From assembly GCA_017552385.1 (NCBI GenBank), contig JAFZQB010000010.1:1-64000 (forward strand): a stretch of DNA of 64,000 nt, read 5' to 3'. Below the pieces are notes generated by a model. It worked only from the letters and a program-made list of their open reading frames with translations. It was not told the DNA's origin and did no database searches. The first letter of the stretch is position 1. Each line of letters begins with the position of its first letter. This stretch comes from Candidatus Saccharimonadota bacterium. GTDB taxonomy: Bacteria; Patescibacteriota; Saccharimonadia; Saccharimonadales; Saccharimonadaceae. A program made the position numbers and the translations under genes. Positions 52,559 through 61,020 of this stretch are shown piece by piece.

Positions 52559-53218
52559 ATGCCAAAAATCAAATTCACCATCATCACGCTGTTTCGAGAA
52601 GCCATCGAGCCATATCTAAAAGCTTCCATGATGTGGAAAGCAGCAGATAAGGGCATTGTTGAATTTGACTTCGTTAACTTACGTGAATTCGGCCTAGGCC
52701 CACACAAATCTGTTGATGACACGCCCTACGGTGGCGGCGACGGCATGCTCTTACGCTGCGAGCCTGTTTTTGCTGCTATAGAGAGCGTTAAACAACGAGA
52801 CCCGGAAGCAAAAGTAATTCTTCCAACGCCAGCCGGAGAGACATGGAATCAAAACATGGCTCAAGATTTTTCTAAACAATCCGGTCATTACATTATTCTG
52901 TGCCCACATTACGAGGGCTATGACGAACGAATTCTGACTCTTGTAGACTACAAAATTAGCCTTGGTCATTATGTGCTAACCGGTGGTGAACTACCAGCCC
53001 TCATCATTGTAGATTCAATCACGCGTTTGCTACCAGGTGTTCTCGGTGGAGAAACCTCTGCCGCAATCGAGTCATTTTCGGATGGGGATAACATCGAGTA
53101 CCCACAATATACCAAACCGGCCGACTTCCGCGGTATGAAGGTGCCAGATATACTCCTTTCCGGCAACCATGGCGAAATCGCTAGATGGCGTGAGGAACAC
53201 TCCGGCCATGCCAATTAA
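52559..53218 (+). CDS. trmD: tRNA (guanine-N1)-methyltransferase TrmD
   Basis: 219 aa, near family length. SPOUT fold with the knot: PYGGGDGMLL, LCPHYEGYDERIL, SLGHYVLTGGELPAL and GVLGGETSAAIESFSDG are the family motifs. Methylates G37 of tRNAs reading CNN codons, such as the tRNA-Leu here (TAG). TGATATAAT ends 6 bases before ATG: leaderless. recG overlaps its 3' end by 11 bases. Confidence 0.95.
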   Translation: MPKIKFTIITLFREAIEPYLKASMMWKAADKGIVEFDFVNLREFGLGPHKSVDDTPYGGGDGMLLRCEPVFAAIESVKQRDPEAKVILPTPAGETWNQNMAQDFSKQSGHYIILCPHYEGYDERILTLVDYKISLGHYVLTGGELPALIIVDSITRLLPGVLGGETSAAIESFSDGDNIEYPQYTKPADFRGMKVPDILLSGNHGEIARWREEHSGHAN

Positions 53219-55265
53219 TTTAGCGAGCTCTATTCTATCGATTCGCGGTGTTGGCCCAAAGACAGAGAAGATTTTAAATAAAGCCGGGATCAGAACCATT
53301 CGTGACTTGCTTTACTACCTGCCACGCACGTACGAGAACTACACAGAAACAACTAAACTTTCTGAGATTAAGCCCGGCAAAGTTATTATCCGTGGTAAGA
53401 TTTCAGACCTCAAGACCTCCCATACGCGCCGACGTAATCTGACAATCACGGAAGGAGTAATCCGAGACGCCACAGATGCAATTCGTGTTGTTTGGTTTAA
53501 TCAACCATATCGTGCTAAACAATTTGATGAGACAAAGGATTACTATTTTGTTGGTAACTATGACTTCAGCCATGGACGTTACCAACTTACTTCTCCGAAA
53601 GCAGAGTTAGCCCAAGACATTGATCGGATAAAAAAACAAAACTCTACCTATCGACCTATTTATCCCGTACGAGGCGCTTTTAAATCGGAAGGATTTCATA
53701 AGATTATCGAATCGATACGACCGGAATTCGCTTCAATCCCAGACCTACTGCCAGAAACGACCTACTCTCGTTCTGGAGCTCGCGCTGATGCACTATTTAA
53801 AGCGCACTTTGCCGAAAGCGATGCGGATGTTGCATTCGCTCGCGAATATCTTGCCTATGAGGAGCTCTTCGAATTGATTCTGGCGAGTAACCTTAACAAA
53901 CAAGAGAACCAAAAGCTACGTGCGACGAGTATTCCATTTATTCCAAAAGATATCAAACAACTAGTCGAGCACCTCAAATTCAAACTCACCAACGCCCAGC
54001 GCCTGGCCATCTTCGAGATTTTGAAAGATTTAGAAAAGGCTACGCCAATGAACCGGCTCCTTCAAGGCGATGTCGGTTCCGGCAAAACTGTTGTTGCAGC
54101 TATCTCAGCCTATTCCGCCATCCGGGCCGGTCATCAAGTAGCGCTACTTGCCCCGACGGCTATTTTGGCATCTCAACACGCTGACTCCCTGAGAGAACTC
54201 CTTGAGCCGTTTGGTGTCAAAGTCACACTTCTAATTGGAGCAACTAAACATAAAGAGACAATTAAGAAAGAAATAGAATCAGGAGAAGTAGATCTTATAG
54301 TTGGGACACATGCTTTGCTCACTGATGACACTAGGTTCAAATCACTTGCTTTTACCATCATTGACGAGCAGCATCGTTTCGGCGTCGATCAGCGCCAAAA
54401 GCTACTTGAGAAGACAGTTGTATCTACCGGACTTGCTCCGCATCTCCTTATGATGACCGCTACACCTATTCCACGTTCTCTCCAGTTAGCTGTGTTTGGC
54501 GACCTCGACGTGTCCATTTTGAACGAACTTCCAGCCGGACGACAGCCGGTTACGACCAGAATTATTTCCGAACTCAACTTCAAAGACGCGCTCTATCCCA
54601 CGGTCCGCTCCTACCTTGCTAAAAAACAACAAGTGTATTGGATCTGTAAAAAAATTGAAGAGAGCAACTCCAGCGAAACCGCCTCAGTCAAGAAACAAGC
54701 TCAAAAGCTAGAAACGATTTTCAAAGACGCAAAGATAGCGTTTCTTCACGGCCGCATGAAGCCAGACGAAAAGGATTCAATCATGGAACAATTTGCTTCT
54801 GGTAAAGTTGATATCCTTGTTTCTACTACAGTCGTTGAGGTTGGGGTTAACGTTCCAAACGCTAATCTCATGGTTATCATGGACGCCGATAATTACGGGC
54901 TGGCTCAGCTCCATCAATTACGAGGTCGTATCGGACGAGGCCATGAAGCTGCTGAATGCTACCTTGTTACTACAAACGATAGGCCATCCCGCCGCTTGAA
55001 AGAACTGGAAAAATCAACGGACGGTTTCTATCTCGCGGAAGTCGATCTGAAACTACGCGGACCAGGCGAAATATACGGGTCGCTTCAGCACGGAGCATTA
55101 AACTTGCAGTTTGCCTCGTTGACGGATTCGCGACTAATTTCTGTCGCATCGAAAGATGCGAAGCGGTTCGCATCCGCCTGCGCCAATAACCACGAAACCC
55201 TTAGCCAATATCCAGAGCTCATGAAATGCATTAAACAATATCAACAACTAACAACATTAAACTAA
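53208..55265 (+). CDS. recG: ATP-dependent DNA helicase RecG
   Basis: 685 aa from ATG 53208. Wedge domain N-terminal; motor with GDVGSGKT, DEQHRFGVDQR, MTATPIPRSL and LRGRIGRGHEAAECYLVT. It remodels stalled forks and junctions. An in-frame ATG at 53169 would add 13 residues overlapping trmD more deeply; the chosen start overlaps trmD by 11 bases and has GAGGA upstream. rsmD follows after 21 bases. Confidence 0.95.
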   Translation: MPINLASSILSIRGVGPKTEKILNKAGIRTIRDLLYYLPRTYENYTETTKLSEIKPGKVIIRGKISDLKTSHTRRRNLTITEGVIRDATDAIRVVWFNQPYRAKQFDETKDYYFVGNYDFSHGRYQLTSPKAELAQDIDRIKKQNSTYRPIYPVRGAFKSEGFHKIIESIRPEFASIPDLLPETTYSRSGARADALFKAHFAESDADVAFAREYLAYEELFELILASNLNKQENQKLRATSIPFIPKDIKQLVEHLKFKLTNAQRLAIFEILKDLEKATPMNRLLQGDVGSGKTVVAAISAYSAIRAGHQVALLAPTAILASQHADSLRELLEPFGVKVTLLIGATKHKETIKKEIESGEVDLIVGTHALLTDDTRFKSLAFTIIDEQHRFGVDQRQKLLEKTVVSTGLAPHLLMMTATPIPRSLQLAVFGDLDVSILNELPAGRQPVTTRIISELNFKDALYPTVRSYLAKKQQVYWICKKIEESNSSETASVKKQAQKLETIFKDAKIAFLHGRMKPDEKDSIMEQFASGKVDILVSTTVVEVGVNVPNANLMVIMDADNYGLAQLHQLRGRIGRGHEAAECYLVTTNDRPSRRLKELEKSTDGFYLAEVDLKLRGPGEIYGSLQHGALNLQFASLTDSRLISVASKDAKRFASACANNHETLSQYPELMKCIKQYQQLTTLN

Positions 55266-55286
55266 TAACGGAGCGAATATATCACC

Positions 55287-55772
55287 ATGCGCATAATTTC
55301 AGGTATTTATAAAAACCACAAACTAGTCAGTCCAAATTCTGACGTCACCCACCCAATGGGCGAAAGGGAACGACTAGCTATCTTCAATATGATCGGTGAT
55401 TGCAACGGCAAAACAGTGCTGGATCTATTCGCTGGCACCGGTGCACTTGGTATTGAGGCGCTTTCGAGGGGAGCTGCCAAAGCGACCTTTGTCGAAATGA
55501 ATCCAAAAGCGCTCCTTTGCTTAAAAGATAACTTGTCTGATATAGACGGTGCCAGGATTATTAAGCTAGATGCTTATAAGTATGATGAAACTGTAAGTTA
55601 CGACATTATATTTGTAGACCCACCATACGACAAGTTTGATAAAGAGGCTGTAAATTTTCAAAGGTTTCTCTCCGAAAGTGGAGTGATGGTCTTGTCGTCG
55701 CCAGAACCAATTGGCCCCAATTCTAGAAAGTATGCTGGGTGTTACATTACGCTCATCCGTAAAAACAAATAG
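55287..55772 (+). CDS. rsmD: RsmD-like 16S rRNA methyltransferase
   Basis: 161 aa. RIISGIYKNHKL, then the SAM motif VLDLFAGTGALGIEALSRGA and the catalytic VDPPYD (DPPY). Methylates guanine N2 of 16S rRNA. About 20 residues shorter than Escherichia RsmD. Co-transcribed with trmD-recG. Confidence 0.9.
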   Translation: MRIISGIYKNHKLVSPNSDVTHPMGERERLAIFNMIGDCNGKTVLDLFAGTGALGIEALSRGAAKATFVEMNPKALLCLKDNLSDIDGARIIKLDAYKYDETVSYDIIFVDPPYDKFDKEAVNFQRFLSESGVMVLSSPEPIGPNSRKYAGCYITLIRKNK

Positions 55773-55874
55773 ATATTGCTTATACTTATAATATATGTGA
55801 TAATACTTGCACACAAATTACAATAGTGTTATAATAGCTTCAAACTAATACGGTGGGCTAGTATAGGAGTTATT

Positions 55875-56309
55875 ATGTACGGTCAAACCGGAGACCAAGA
55901 TAAACAAAAGAAGAAGATTATCATTGCGGCTCTCGTAATGGGCATCATCATTATTATCCTGATTGGCGTCTTGATTAATGCTATTACTAGCAAGAATCGC
56001 GCCAAACTTGCAAATAATGATCAAGGATCTACTGCAATAGTACGTGAAGACGAAAAAAACGAGCCTAAGAAAATCAACGAAGACAAAAAAGAAGATGATG
56101 CAAAAGCCGAAGATATGAAGCTTGAGCCAGTTTCAAACGAGTCAACAGACAACAAAACCGTCACGCCAAGCTCTAATGTCGTAGAAGACAAACCCACTAC
56201 CTCTGCGGGCAATAACAATCTTCCGTCTACCGGACCAGCTGGCGCTCTTGGCCTAGCTCTAATTGCTGGATCGGCAACATCCTACGTATTCTCTAAGAAG
56301 CGCAAATAA
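55875..56309 (+). CDS. small surface protein with LPxTG-like end
   Basis: 144 aa. A Lys-rich start, a membrane helix (~13-35), an acidic Asp/Glu/Lys/Thr stalk, then LPSTG, a hydrophobic segment and KKRK. That is the full order of a sortase signal, but the N-terminal helix has no clear signal-peptidase site, so the protein may instead span twice. No sortase gene is in the window. Extended -10 TGTTATAAT (55827-55835), leader ~35 bases, TAGGAG before ATG. Confidence 0.7.
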   Translation: MYGQTGDQDKQKKKIIIAALVMGIIIIILIGVLINAITSKNRAKLANNDQGSTAIVREDEKNEPKKINEDKKEDDAKAEDMKLEPVSNESTDNKTVTPSSNVVEDKPTTSAGNNNLPSTGPAGALGLALIAGSATSYVFSKKRK

Positions 56310-56362
56310 TACTCCTATATAGCCTTCTTTACACTACATTCTTTTTCAAGTATAATCTTCTT

Positions 56363-57460
56363 ATGGCTTCAAAACCTGAAGAAAAAACTGCGACAAAACC
56401 TAGTTTTTTTAAGAAAAAGCGCGTAAAGCAGCTCACTGTTCTTGTATTTGTCATTTTTAATATCTTAATCATTTATTGGACTGCCTCCAAAGAGCTTTCT
56501 CGCGAAAAAACCGCGAACCTAGAAGGACCCACATTCACTTGGTGGCTCCTCGTTTTGGCGGTCGCGGCGTTTATTTGCGCTATGGCTGCAGATATCTATA
56601 GGTACTATATCCTGATACAGCATTTTACAAAAAAGAAGGATATAAAGCTTGCTGCCCAGACGGTATTTCTTGGTCGTTATTACGACAATATTACCCCATC
56701 CGCTGTCGGCGGCCAACCTTTTCAAATTCACCATATGCATCGGCATGGCAACATCGATAACGAACACGCTGCCATGATCCCCATTATCGCCTTTGTTTCG
56801 CTTCAAGCGGCGTTCGTAGTATTATGTTTCCTAACCATTGTATTTGGATCCGGTTTAGTGCTTTCCGATGTTACTTATGCAGCTAGCTTCGTAGGCATCT
56901 TGCTCATGGCTTTCGCTCCAGGTACTATTCTTTTCTTTGCGCTTAAACCAAGAGTAGCCAAAAAGATCGCTTCAGCTGTCCTGAAATTTTTCTATAAACT
57001 ACACATTATTAGAAATATTGATAGCACCGAAGAAAAAACACTGGGCGAGATTGAGAAGTACGCTCAGACAGTTCGTCGTTTCATCAAAAACAGAAAGTTG
57101 CTAGCAAAGATCCTAGCACTTTCCTTCGCCTATCAGGGGCTACTGTATAGCATTCCATTTCTCGTTGTGCGCGCCTTTGGCGGTGATGTTGGCTATTTGC
57201 CAGCTACAATGACAGCCTTTACCATCCAAGCCGCAATTACCTTCGTGCCAACACCAGGTAACGCTGGCGCCGCTGAGGGATCATTCTATCTTGTATTCGC
57301 ACATCTTGGTTCGGGCAACACCTTCTGGGCCATGCTAACTTGGCGTTTCTTCACTTATTATGCATTCATTGCGCTAGGCGGTCTCGTATACCTCGATATG
57401 GCATATCACAGGCGTAAGAACAGTCTCAACGCCGGACACCCAGCCAACTCGACAAATTAA
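56363..57460 (+). CDS. flippase-like integral membrane protein (UPF0104/LPG-synthase TM family)
   Basis: 365 aa with about eight hydrophobic helices. TPSAVGGQPFQIHHMHRHG and PTPGNAGAAEGSFY are the conserved blocks of the lysylphosphatidylglycerol-synthase transmembrane/UPF0104 family. These are thought to move lipid-linked precursors or modified lipids; no synthase (catalytic) domain is attached. TATAAT (56351-56356) ends 6 bases before ATG: leaderless. Confidence 0.85.
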   Translation: MASKPEEKTATKPSFFKKKRVKQLTVLVFVIFNILIIYWTASKELSREKTANLEGPTFTWWLLVLAVAAFICAMAADIYRYYILIQHFTKKKDIKLAAQTVFLGRYYDNITPSAVGGQPFQIHHMHRHGNIDNEHAAMIPIIAFVSLQAAFVVLCFLTIVFGSGLVLSDVTYAASFVGILLMAFAPGTILFFALKPRVAKKIASAVLKFFYKLHIIRNIDSTEEKTLGEIEKYAQTVRRFIKNRKLLAKILALSFAYQGLLYSIPFLVVRAFGGDVGYLPATMTAFTIQAAITFVPTPGNAGAAEGSFYLVFAHLGSGNTFWAMLTWRFFTYYAFIALGGLVYLDMAYHRRKNSLNAGHPANSTN

Positions 57461-57486
57461 AAATAATCATATATAATACATGCTAT

Positions 57487-57571
57487 GCCCGGGTGGTGGA
57501 ATTGGTAGACACGCTAGCCTTAGGAGCTAGTGCCTCACGGCTTGCAAGTTCGATTCTTGTCCCGGGCACCA
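57487..57571 (+). tRNA. tRNA-Leu (anticodon TAG)
   Basis: Acceptor GCCCGGG/CCCGGGC, anticodon stem CTAGC/GCTAG with loop CTTAGGA giving TAG, a short variable arm typical of Leu, T-loop TTCGATT, encoded CCA at 57569-57571. It sits just upstream of the secE promoter. Confidence 0.95.
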
Positions 57572-57600
57572 TAAACTATATTTACAACTATGGCATTATC

Positions 57601-57641
57601 TGCTACAATACACTTGACAGTTTCGTAAAGAAACTTTTTTT
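57601..57641 (+). promoter_or_regulatory. secE promoter followed by attenuator-like hairpin
   Basis: TGCTACAAT (57601-57609) is the promoter. Between it and the ribosome site lies AGTTTC-GTAAA-GAAACT (57619-57635) followed by seven T (57635-57641). This has the form of an intrinsic terminator placed inside the leader, so some transcripts may stop before secE. TTGACA (57614-57619) is present but lacks a suitable -10. Confidence 0.55.
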
Positions 57642-57660
57642 ATAGGAAAGAAAGGAATTT

Positions 57661-58017
57661 ATGGCGCACGTCACACGCATTAAAGCCCACGACTCTGCGA
57701 AGTCCAAGGATTCTAAACCTACACCGGTCGAAAAAACAGAAAAGATCAAATTGGTTTCCAAAAAAGAAAAGAAAGTCAAGAAACAAGATAAAGCCAAAGA
57801 CGATGGCAAGAAACCGTTTATACTACTTCGCCCATTTGTGGCTTTCGGTCGCTATCTGAGAGATTCGTGGCGCGAACTTCGCCAAGTTCGTTGGCCCAAT
57901 CGTAAAGTCACTTGGAAAATGGTTCTCGCTGTGTTTGTCTACACTGCGCTCTTCGTCACCTTCCTAGTAGTCGTAGACCTCTTGTTTGATTGGTTATTTA
58001 ATATAATACTAAAGTAA
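57661..58017 (+). CDS. secE: preprotein translocase subunit SecE
   Basis: 118 aa, longer than the ~60 aa minimum because of a Lys-rich 60-residue N-terminal tail. The SecE core is at the end: LRDSWRELRQVRWPNRKVTWKMV and one membrane helix. It clamps SecY. The order secE-nusG-rplK is the classic ribosomal/export arrangement. Ribosome site GAAAGGAA. Confidence 0.95.
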   Translation: MAHVTRIKAHDSAKSKDSKPTPVEKTEKIKLVSKKEKKVKKQDKAKDDGKKPFILLRPFVAFGRYLRDSWRELRQVRWPNRKVTWKMVLAVFVYTALFVTFLVVVDLLFDWLFNIILK

Positions 58018-58034
58018 AAGGAGAGATATAACAT

Positions 58035-58580
58035 ATGGCAGTAAACCGCTATGATGATACCCGTGCATGGTACGCAATTAGTACCTACGGCGGATATGAG
58101 GACAAAGTTGCAGACTCGATTAAACAACGTGCTAATTCTGTGGATTTTGCCGACAAAATCTTTGACGCGATCGTTCCCAAAGAAAAACAGATTGAAATCA
58201 AAAACGGTAAGCGCAAAGTAGTTGATAAGAAAATTTTCCAGGGCTATGTACTCGTCGAAATGAAACTTTCGGACGAAACTTGGTATATTATTCGTAACAC
58301 CCCTGGTGTTACTGGCTTTATTGGTACTGGTACTCAGCCTACCCCAGTTTCAGAAAAAGAGATCGCTAAGATCAAGAAGCGCATGGGTGTTGAAGATCCT
58401 AAGTACTCTGTCAACTATGAAATTGGTGAAGTTGTTTCTGTCACTGATGGTCCATTCAAAGGATTTGAAGGCACAATCTCTGAAATTGATGCTGACAAAG
58501 GCAAGCTCAAAGTTATGGTCTCTATGTTCGGCCGCGAAACCCCGGTTGAGCTAGACGCCCTTCAGGTTGCAAAAATTTAA
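58035..58580 (+). CDS. nusG: transcription elongation factor NusG
   Basis: 181 aa. NGN domain ([26 protein letters not shown]) and a KOW domain ([22 protein letters not shown]). Binds RNA polymerase, Rho and S10. Stop and next promoter are close; rplK has its own extended -10 (TGGTATAAT). Confidence 0.97.
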   Translation: MAVNRYDDTRAWYAISTYGGYEDKVADSIKQRANSVDFADKIFDAIVPKEKQIEIKNGKRKVVDKKIFQGYVLVEMKLSDETWYIIRNTPGVTGFIGTGTQPTPVSEKEIAKIKKRMGVEDPKYSVNYEIGEVVSVTDGPFKGFEGTISEIDADKGKLKVMVSMFGRETPVELDALQVAKI

Positions 58581-58633
58581 CTAATTTGGTATAATAGCAC
58601 GCGTTACGCGCTCTACAAAGGAGTATATATAAT

Positions 58634-59062
58634 ATGGCAAACAAACAAGTTATCGGGAACCTGAAGCTCAGGATCCCAGGTGGCCGCGCCACCGCTGGGC
58701 CTCCAGTCGGTTCTACCCTCGGTCAATGGGGTCTTAATATGATGGACTTCATTAATCCATTTAACGAAGCGACCAAAGAGTTCATGGGCAAGAACGTTAT
58801 CGTCCACATCAAGGTCTATGAAGATCGTACGTTTGATTGGGTCTGTCTTGGTCAGCCAGTCGATGACCTTATCCGTGAAACTATTAAGCTCGAGAAGGGA
58901 TCTGGCCGCCCAAACACTGAGAAAGTCGGTAAAATCACACGTGCTCAGCTCGAAGAGATTGCGAATAAGAAGATGAAACAAATGAATGCAATCGATCTAG
59001 ATGGTGCCGTAAAGGTTGTCGCCGGAACCGCTCGCTCTATGGGCGTTGAAGTCGTCGATTAA
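58634..59062 (+). CDS. rplK: 50S ribosomal protein L11
   Basis: 142 aa. KLRIPGGRATAGPPVGSTLGQWG, QPVDDLIRETIKLEKGS and the C-terminal rRNA-binding helix TRAQLEEIANKKMKQMNA. AAAGGAG precedes ATG. Normally followed by rplA; here a terminator and the inverted cdsA come between. Confidence 0.97.
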   Translation: MANKQVIGNLKLRIPGGRATAGPPVGSTLGQWGLNMMDFINPFNEATKEFMGKNVIVHIKVYEDRTFDWVCLGQPVDDLIRETIKLEKGSGRPNTEKVGKITRAQLEEIANKKMKQMNAIDLDGAVKVVAGTARSMGVEVVD

Positions 59063-59080
59063 CTACCGCAAAAATAGAGA

Positions 59081-59106
59081 ATCTCCCGTGAAAACGGGAG
59101 ATTTTT
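59081..59106 (+). terminator. intrinsic terminator after rplK
   Basis: ATCTCCCGT (59081-59089)/ACGGGAGAT (59094-59102), GAAA loop, T-run. Confidence 0.85.
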
Positions 59107-59110
59107 CATA

Positions 59111-59138
59111 AAAAAGAAATCCCCGTCAATCGACGGGG
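59111..59138 (-). terminator. intrinsic terminator of cdsA
   Basis: Minus strand CCCCGTC/GACGGGG (59121-59138) followed by T-rich tail. Converges on the rplK terminator. Confidence 0.8.
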
Positions 59139-59146
59139 AAAGGAGG

Positions 59147-59842
59147 TTAGAGGACTGCAGAAAGGATAAATTGGATTGCAAGCACGAGAGAGAGCGAGTC
59201 AAGCCGATCGAAGAATCCGCCATGGCCATTTCGTCCACCAAGTAAACCTTCAATCTGCTTCAGAACGGGTATCTCCAATTGAATAATGTAATCATTTGAA
59301 TCCTTAACGTGAAAGCGTCTCTTGAATAGGCTCTCAAGTAGGTCGCCAAGGAATGCCACAGGTACCATCCAGAAAAAGCGAGTTTCCCCATTTGTCCAGA
59401 AGAAAACGGCCAACATTCCAGCACCTATTCCAAAAAAGCACCCCTCCCAAGTCTTTTTCGGAGAAATAGTCGGAAAAGGACGTTCTTCAATTAGTTTCGT
59501 ACCCAGAAGACTGCCGAACATGTATGCGCCGATATCAGTCGTGACGCTTGCAATGACCGCTGTCCCAAGTATCTTCGAATCGACACAGAGTAGACAGAGA
59601 GTGGCCATGATGAGAGTAAGCGACAGCCCGCCAGCCAGTACGAAATCGTTTCCATCAGGGAAAACGTTAGAACAGGATGCTACGTTCCAGAGTTCAATGA
59701 GAGCTATGATCAATCCGAGCCCAAGGACAATCTTAAGAGGGATTCCGTCAAACAGGAAGTATGCTGGCAGTAGCATGACCGCTATTAAGACAGAAACCCA
59801 AAGCCTTGTTTTGAACCCTCTGGAATTCAGAAACTTCTGCAC
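59147..59842 (-). CDS. cdsA: phosphatidate cytidylyltransferase
   Basis: 231 aa integral membrane enzyme, GTG start. The CTP_transf_1 signature is SLFKRRFHVKDS followed, after an insert of ~20 residues, by GHGGFFDRLDS. It makes CDP-diacylglycerol from phosphatidate and CTP for phospholipid synthesis. Leader type differs from neighbours: TTGAAA-17-TATAAT (minus, 59888-59916) and AAGGAGGG (59849-59856) 6 bases before GTG. It lies inverted between rplK and rplA, which are usually contiguous, so it appears inserted. Confidence 0.9.
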   Translation of the reverse strand: MQKFLNSRGFKTRLWVSVLIAVMLLPAYFLFDGIPLKIVLGLGLIIALIELWNVASCSNVFPDGNDFVLAGGLSLTLIMATLCLLCVDSKILGTAVIASVTTDIGAYMFGSLLGTKLIEERPFPTISPKKTWEGCFFGIGAGMLAVFFWTNGETRFFWMVPVAFLGDLLESLFKRRFHVKDSNDYIIQLEIPVLKQIEGLLGGRNGHGGFFDRLDSLSLVLAIQFILSAVL

Positions 59843-59887
59843 CTCAATCCCTCCTTGTAAAGTTGCTGGTCCCCAACCTCGAAGTTG

Positions 59888-59916
59888 ATTATAGCGGTAG
59901 CTCTCTGTTTTTTCAA
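59888..59916 (-). promoter_or_regulatory. cdsA promoter
   Basis: Minus strand TTGAAA (59911-59916), 17 bases, TATAAT (59888-59893). Leader about 40 bases. Confidence 0.8.
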
Positions 59917-59954
59917 ACTTAAGCTCTTACAAACTTGATTAAACAGCTGACTTT

Positions 59955-60032
59955 TGATATAATATACATATATTATAAATTCATGCTGGGAGGGCCAAAG
60001 CCCGCTAATACCACAGAAAGGATATTATACTT
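59955..60032 (+). promoter_or_regulatory. rplA promoter and structured leader
   Basis: TGATATAAT (59955-59963) starts a leader of about 63 bases. It contains GGGC-CAAA-GCCC (59992-60003) and a Shine-Dalgarno GAAAGGA. L1 is known to repress its own operon in other bacteria through an RNA site like its rRNA target; this hairpin is a candidate, not proven. Confidence 0.5.
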
Positions 60033-60962
60033 ATGGCCAAAGATGCCAAAGAAGTTAAAGATACCGCTCCAGTAGAAACTGAAGAGGTCAAAGTTGAAGC
60101 TACCGATGAAGTAGTCGAAGAAAAATTTGCCAAATCGGGCAAAAAATCCAAAAAACACCTTGAAGAGGTCAAGGCCGAAGAAGAGCGTCAAGCTAAGAAA
60201 GTAGAGCGCGCTAAAGAAGAGGCTGAAGCCGAGAAGAAGCCAAAAGGCGCTAAGCCAGTAACACGTCCATTGATCGAGCGCCGTGGCAAGAACTATCGCA
60301 AAGTTGCTGAAAAGATCGAGAAAGGCAAAATCTACCCACTAGCCGAGGCTATTAAACTTGCCATCGAAACCAATCCTGCAAAATTTGATGCTACTGTTGA
60401 AGCTCATGTTCGTCTTGGTGTTGACCCACGTCAAGCCGATCAGAACATCCGTACTACTGTTGTTCTACCAAACGGTAACGGTAAGACCGTCCATGTAGCT
60501 GTTTTTGCTCCGCTTGACGAAGCCAAAAAAGCCAAAGAAGTAGGCGCAGACATCGCAGAAGACGTTGAATTTCTAAAACGACTAGACAAAGGCGAGATTG
60601 CCTTCGACGTTCTCATCTCTACCCCGGCCTATATGCCTAAACTAGGTAAATATGCTCGTATGCTTGGGCCGAAAGGCTTAATGCCAAACCCGAAAGCTGG
60701 CACAGTCACTACTGATATCGAAAAAGCTGTTAAGGAAGCCAAAGCCGGTAAAGTTGAATACCGTGTTGATAAACAATCCATCGTCCATATCGGTCTAGGC
60801 AAGACATCATTTGGTGCCGAGAAATTACTTGAGAACGCCAATACCTTCTTTGACTCCTTGAAAACCCAGAAACCAGCTTCTCTTAAAGGCAATTATGTCA
60901 AGTCGGTATATATTACAACAACTATGGGTCCATCCATCGCTGTAGAAAATCTATACAGCTAA
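60033..60962 (+). CDS. rplA: 50S ribosomal protein L1 with charged N-terminal extension
   Basis: 309 aa, versus ~230 aa usual. Residues 1-~85 are a Lys/Glu-rich, probably coiled extension; the L1 fold follows from [15 protein letters not shown] and includes [31 protein letters not shown] and the final [15 protein letters not shown]. Conserved rRNA contacts look intact. The extension could bind rRNA or another protein at the L1 stalk. Terminator 60979-61004. Confidence 0.95.
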   Translation: MAKDAKEVKDTAPVETEEVKVEATDEVVEEKFAKSGKKSKKHLEEVKAEEERQAKKVERAKEEAEAEKKPKGAKPVTRPLIERRGKNYRKVAEKIEKGKIYPLAEAIKLAIETNPAKFDATVEAHVRLGVDPRQADQNIRTTVVLPNGNGKTVHVAVFAPLDEAKKAKEVGADIAEDVEFLKRLDKGEIAFDVLISTPAYMPKLGKYARMLGPKGLMPNPKAGTVTTDIEKAVKEAKAGKVEYRVDKQSIVHIGLGKTSFGAEKLLENANTFFDSLKTQKPASLKGNYVKSVYITTTMGPSIAVENLYS

Positions 60963-60978
60963 AACAGACAATAAAACT

Positions 60979-61004
60979 AGCGAGCCAGAGATGGCTCGCT
61001 TTTT
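60979..61004 (+). terminator. intrinsic terminator after rplA
   Basis: AGCGAGCC (60979-60986)/GGCTCGCT (60993-61000), T-run. Confidence 0.9.
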
Positions 61005-61020
61005 ATGATATATTATAAGT

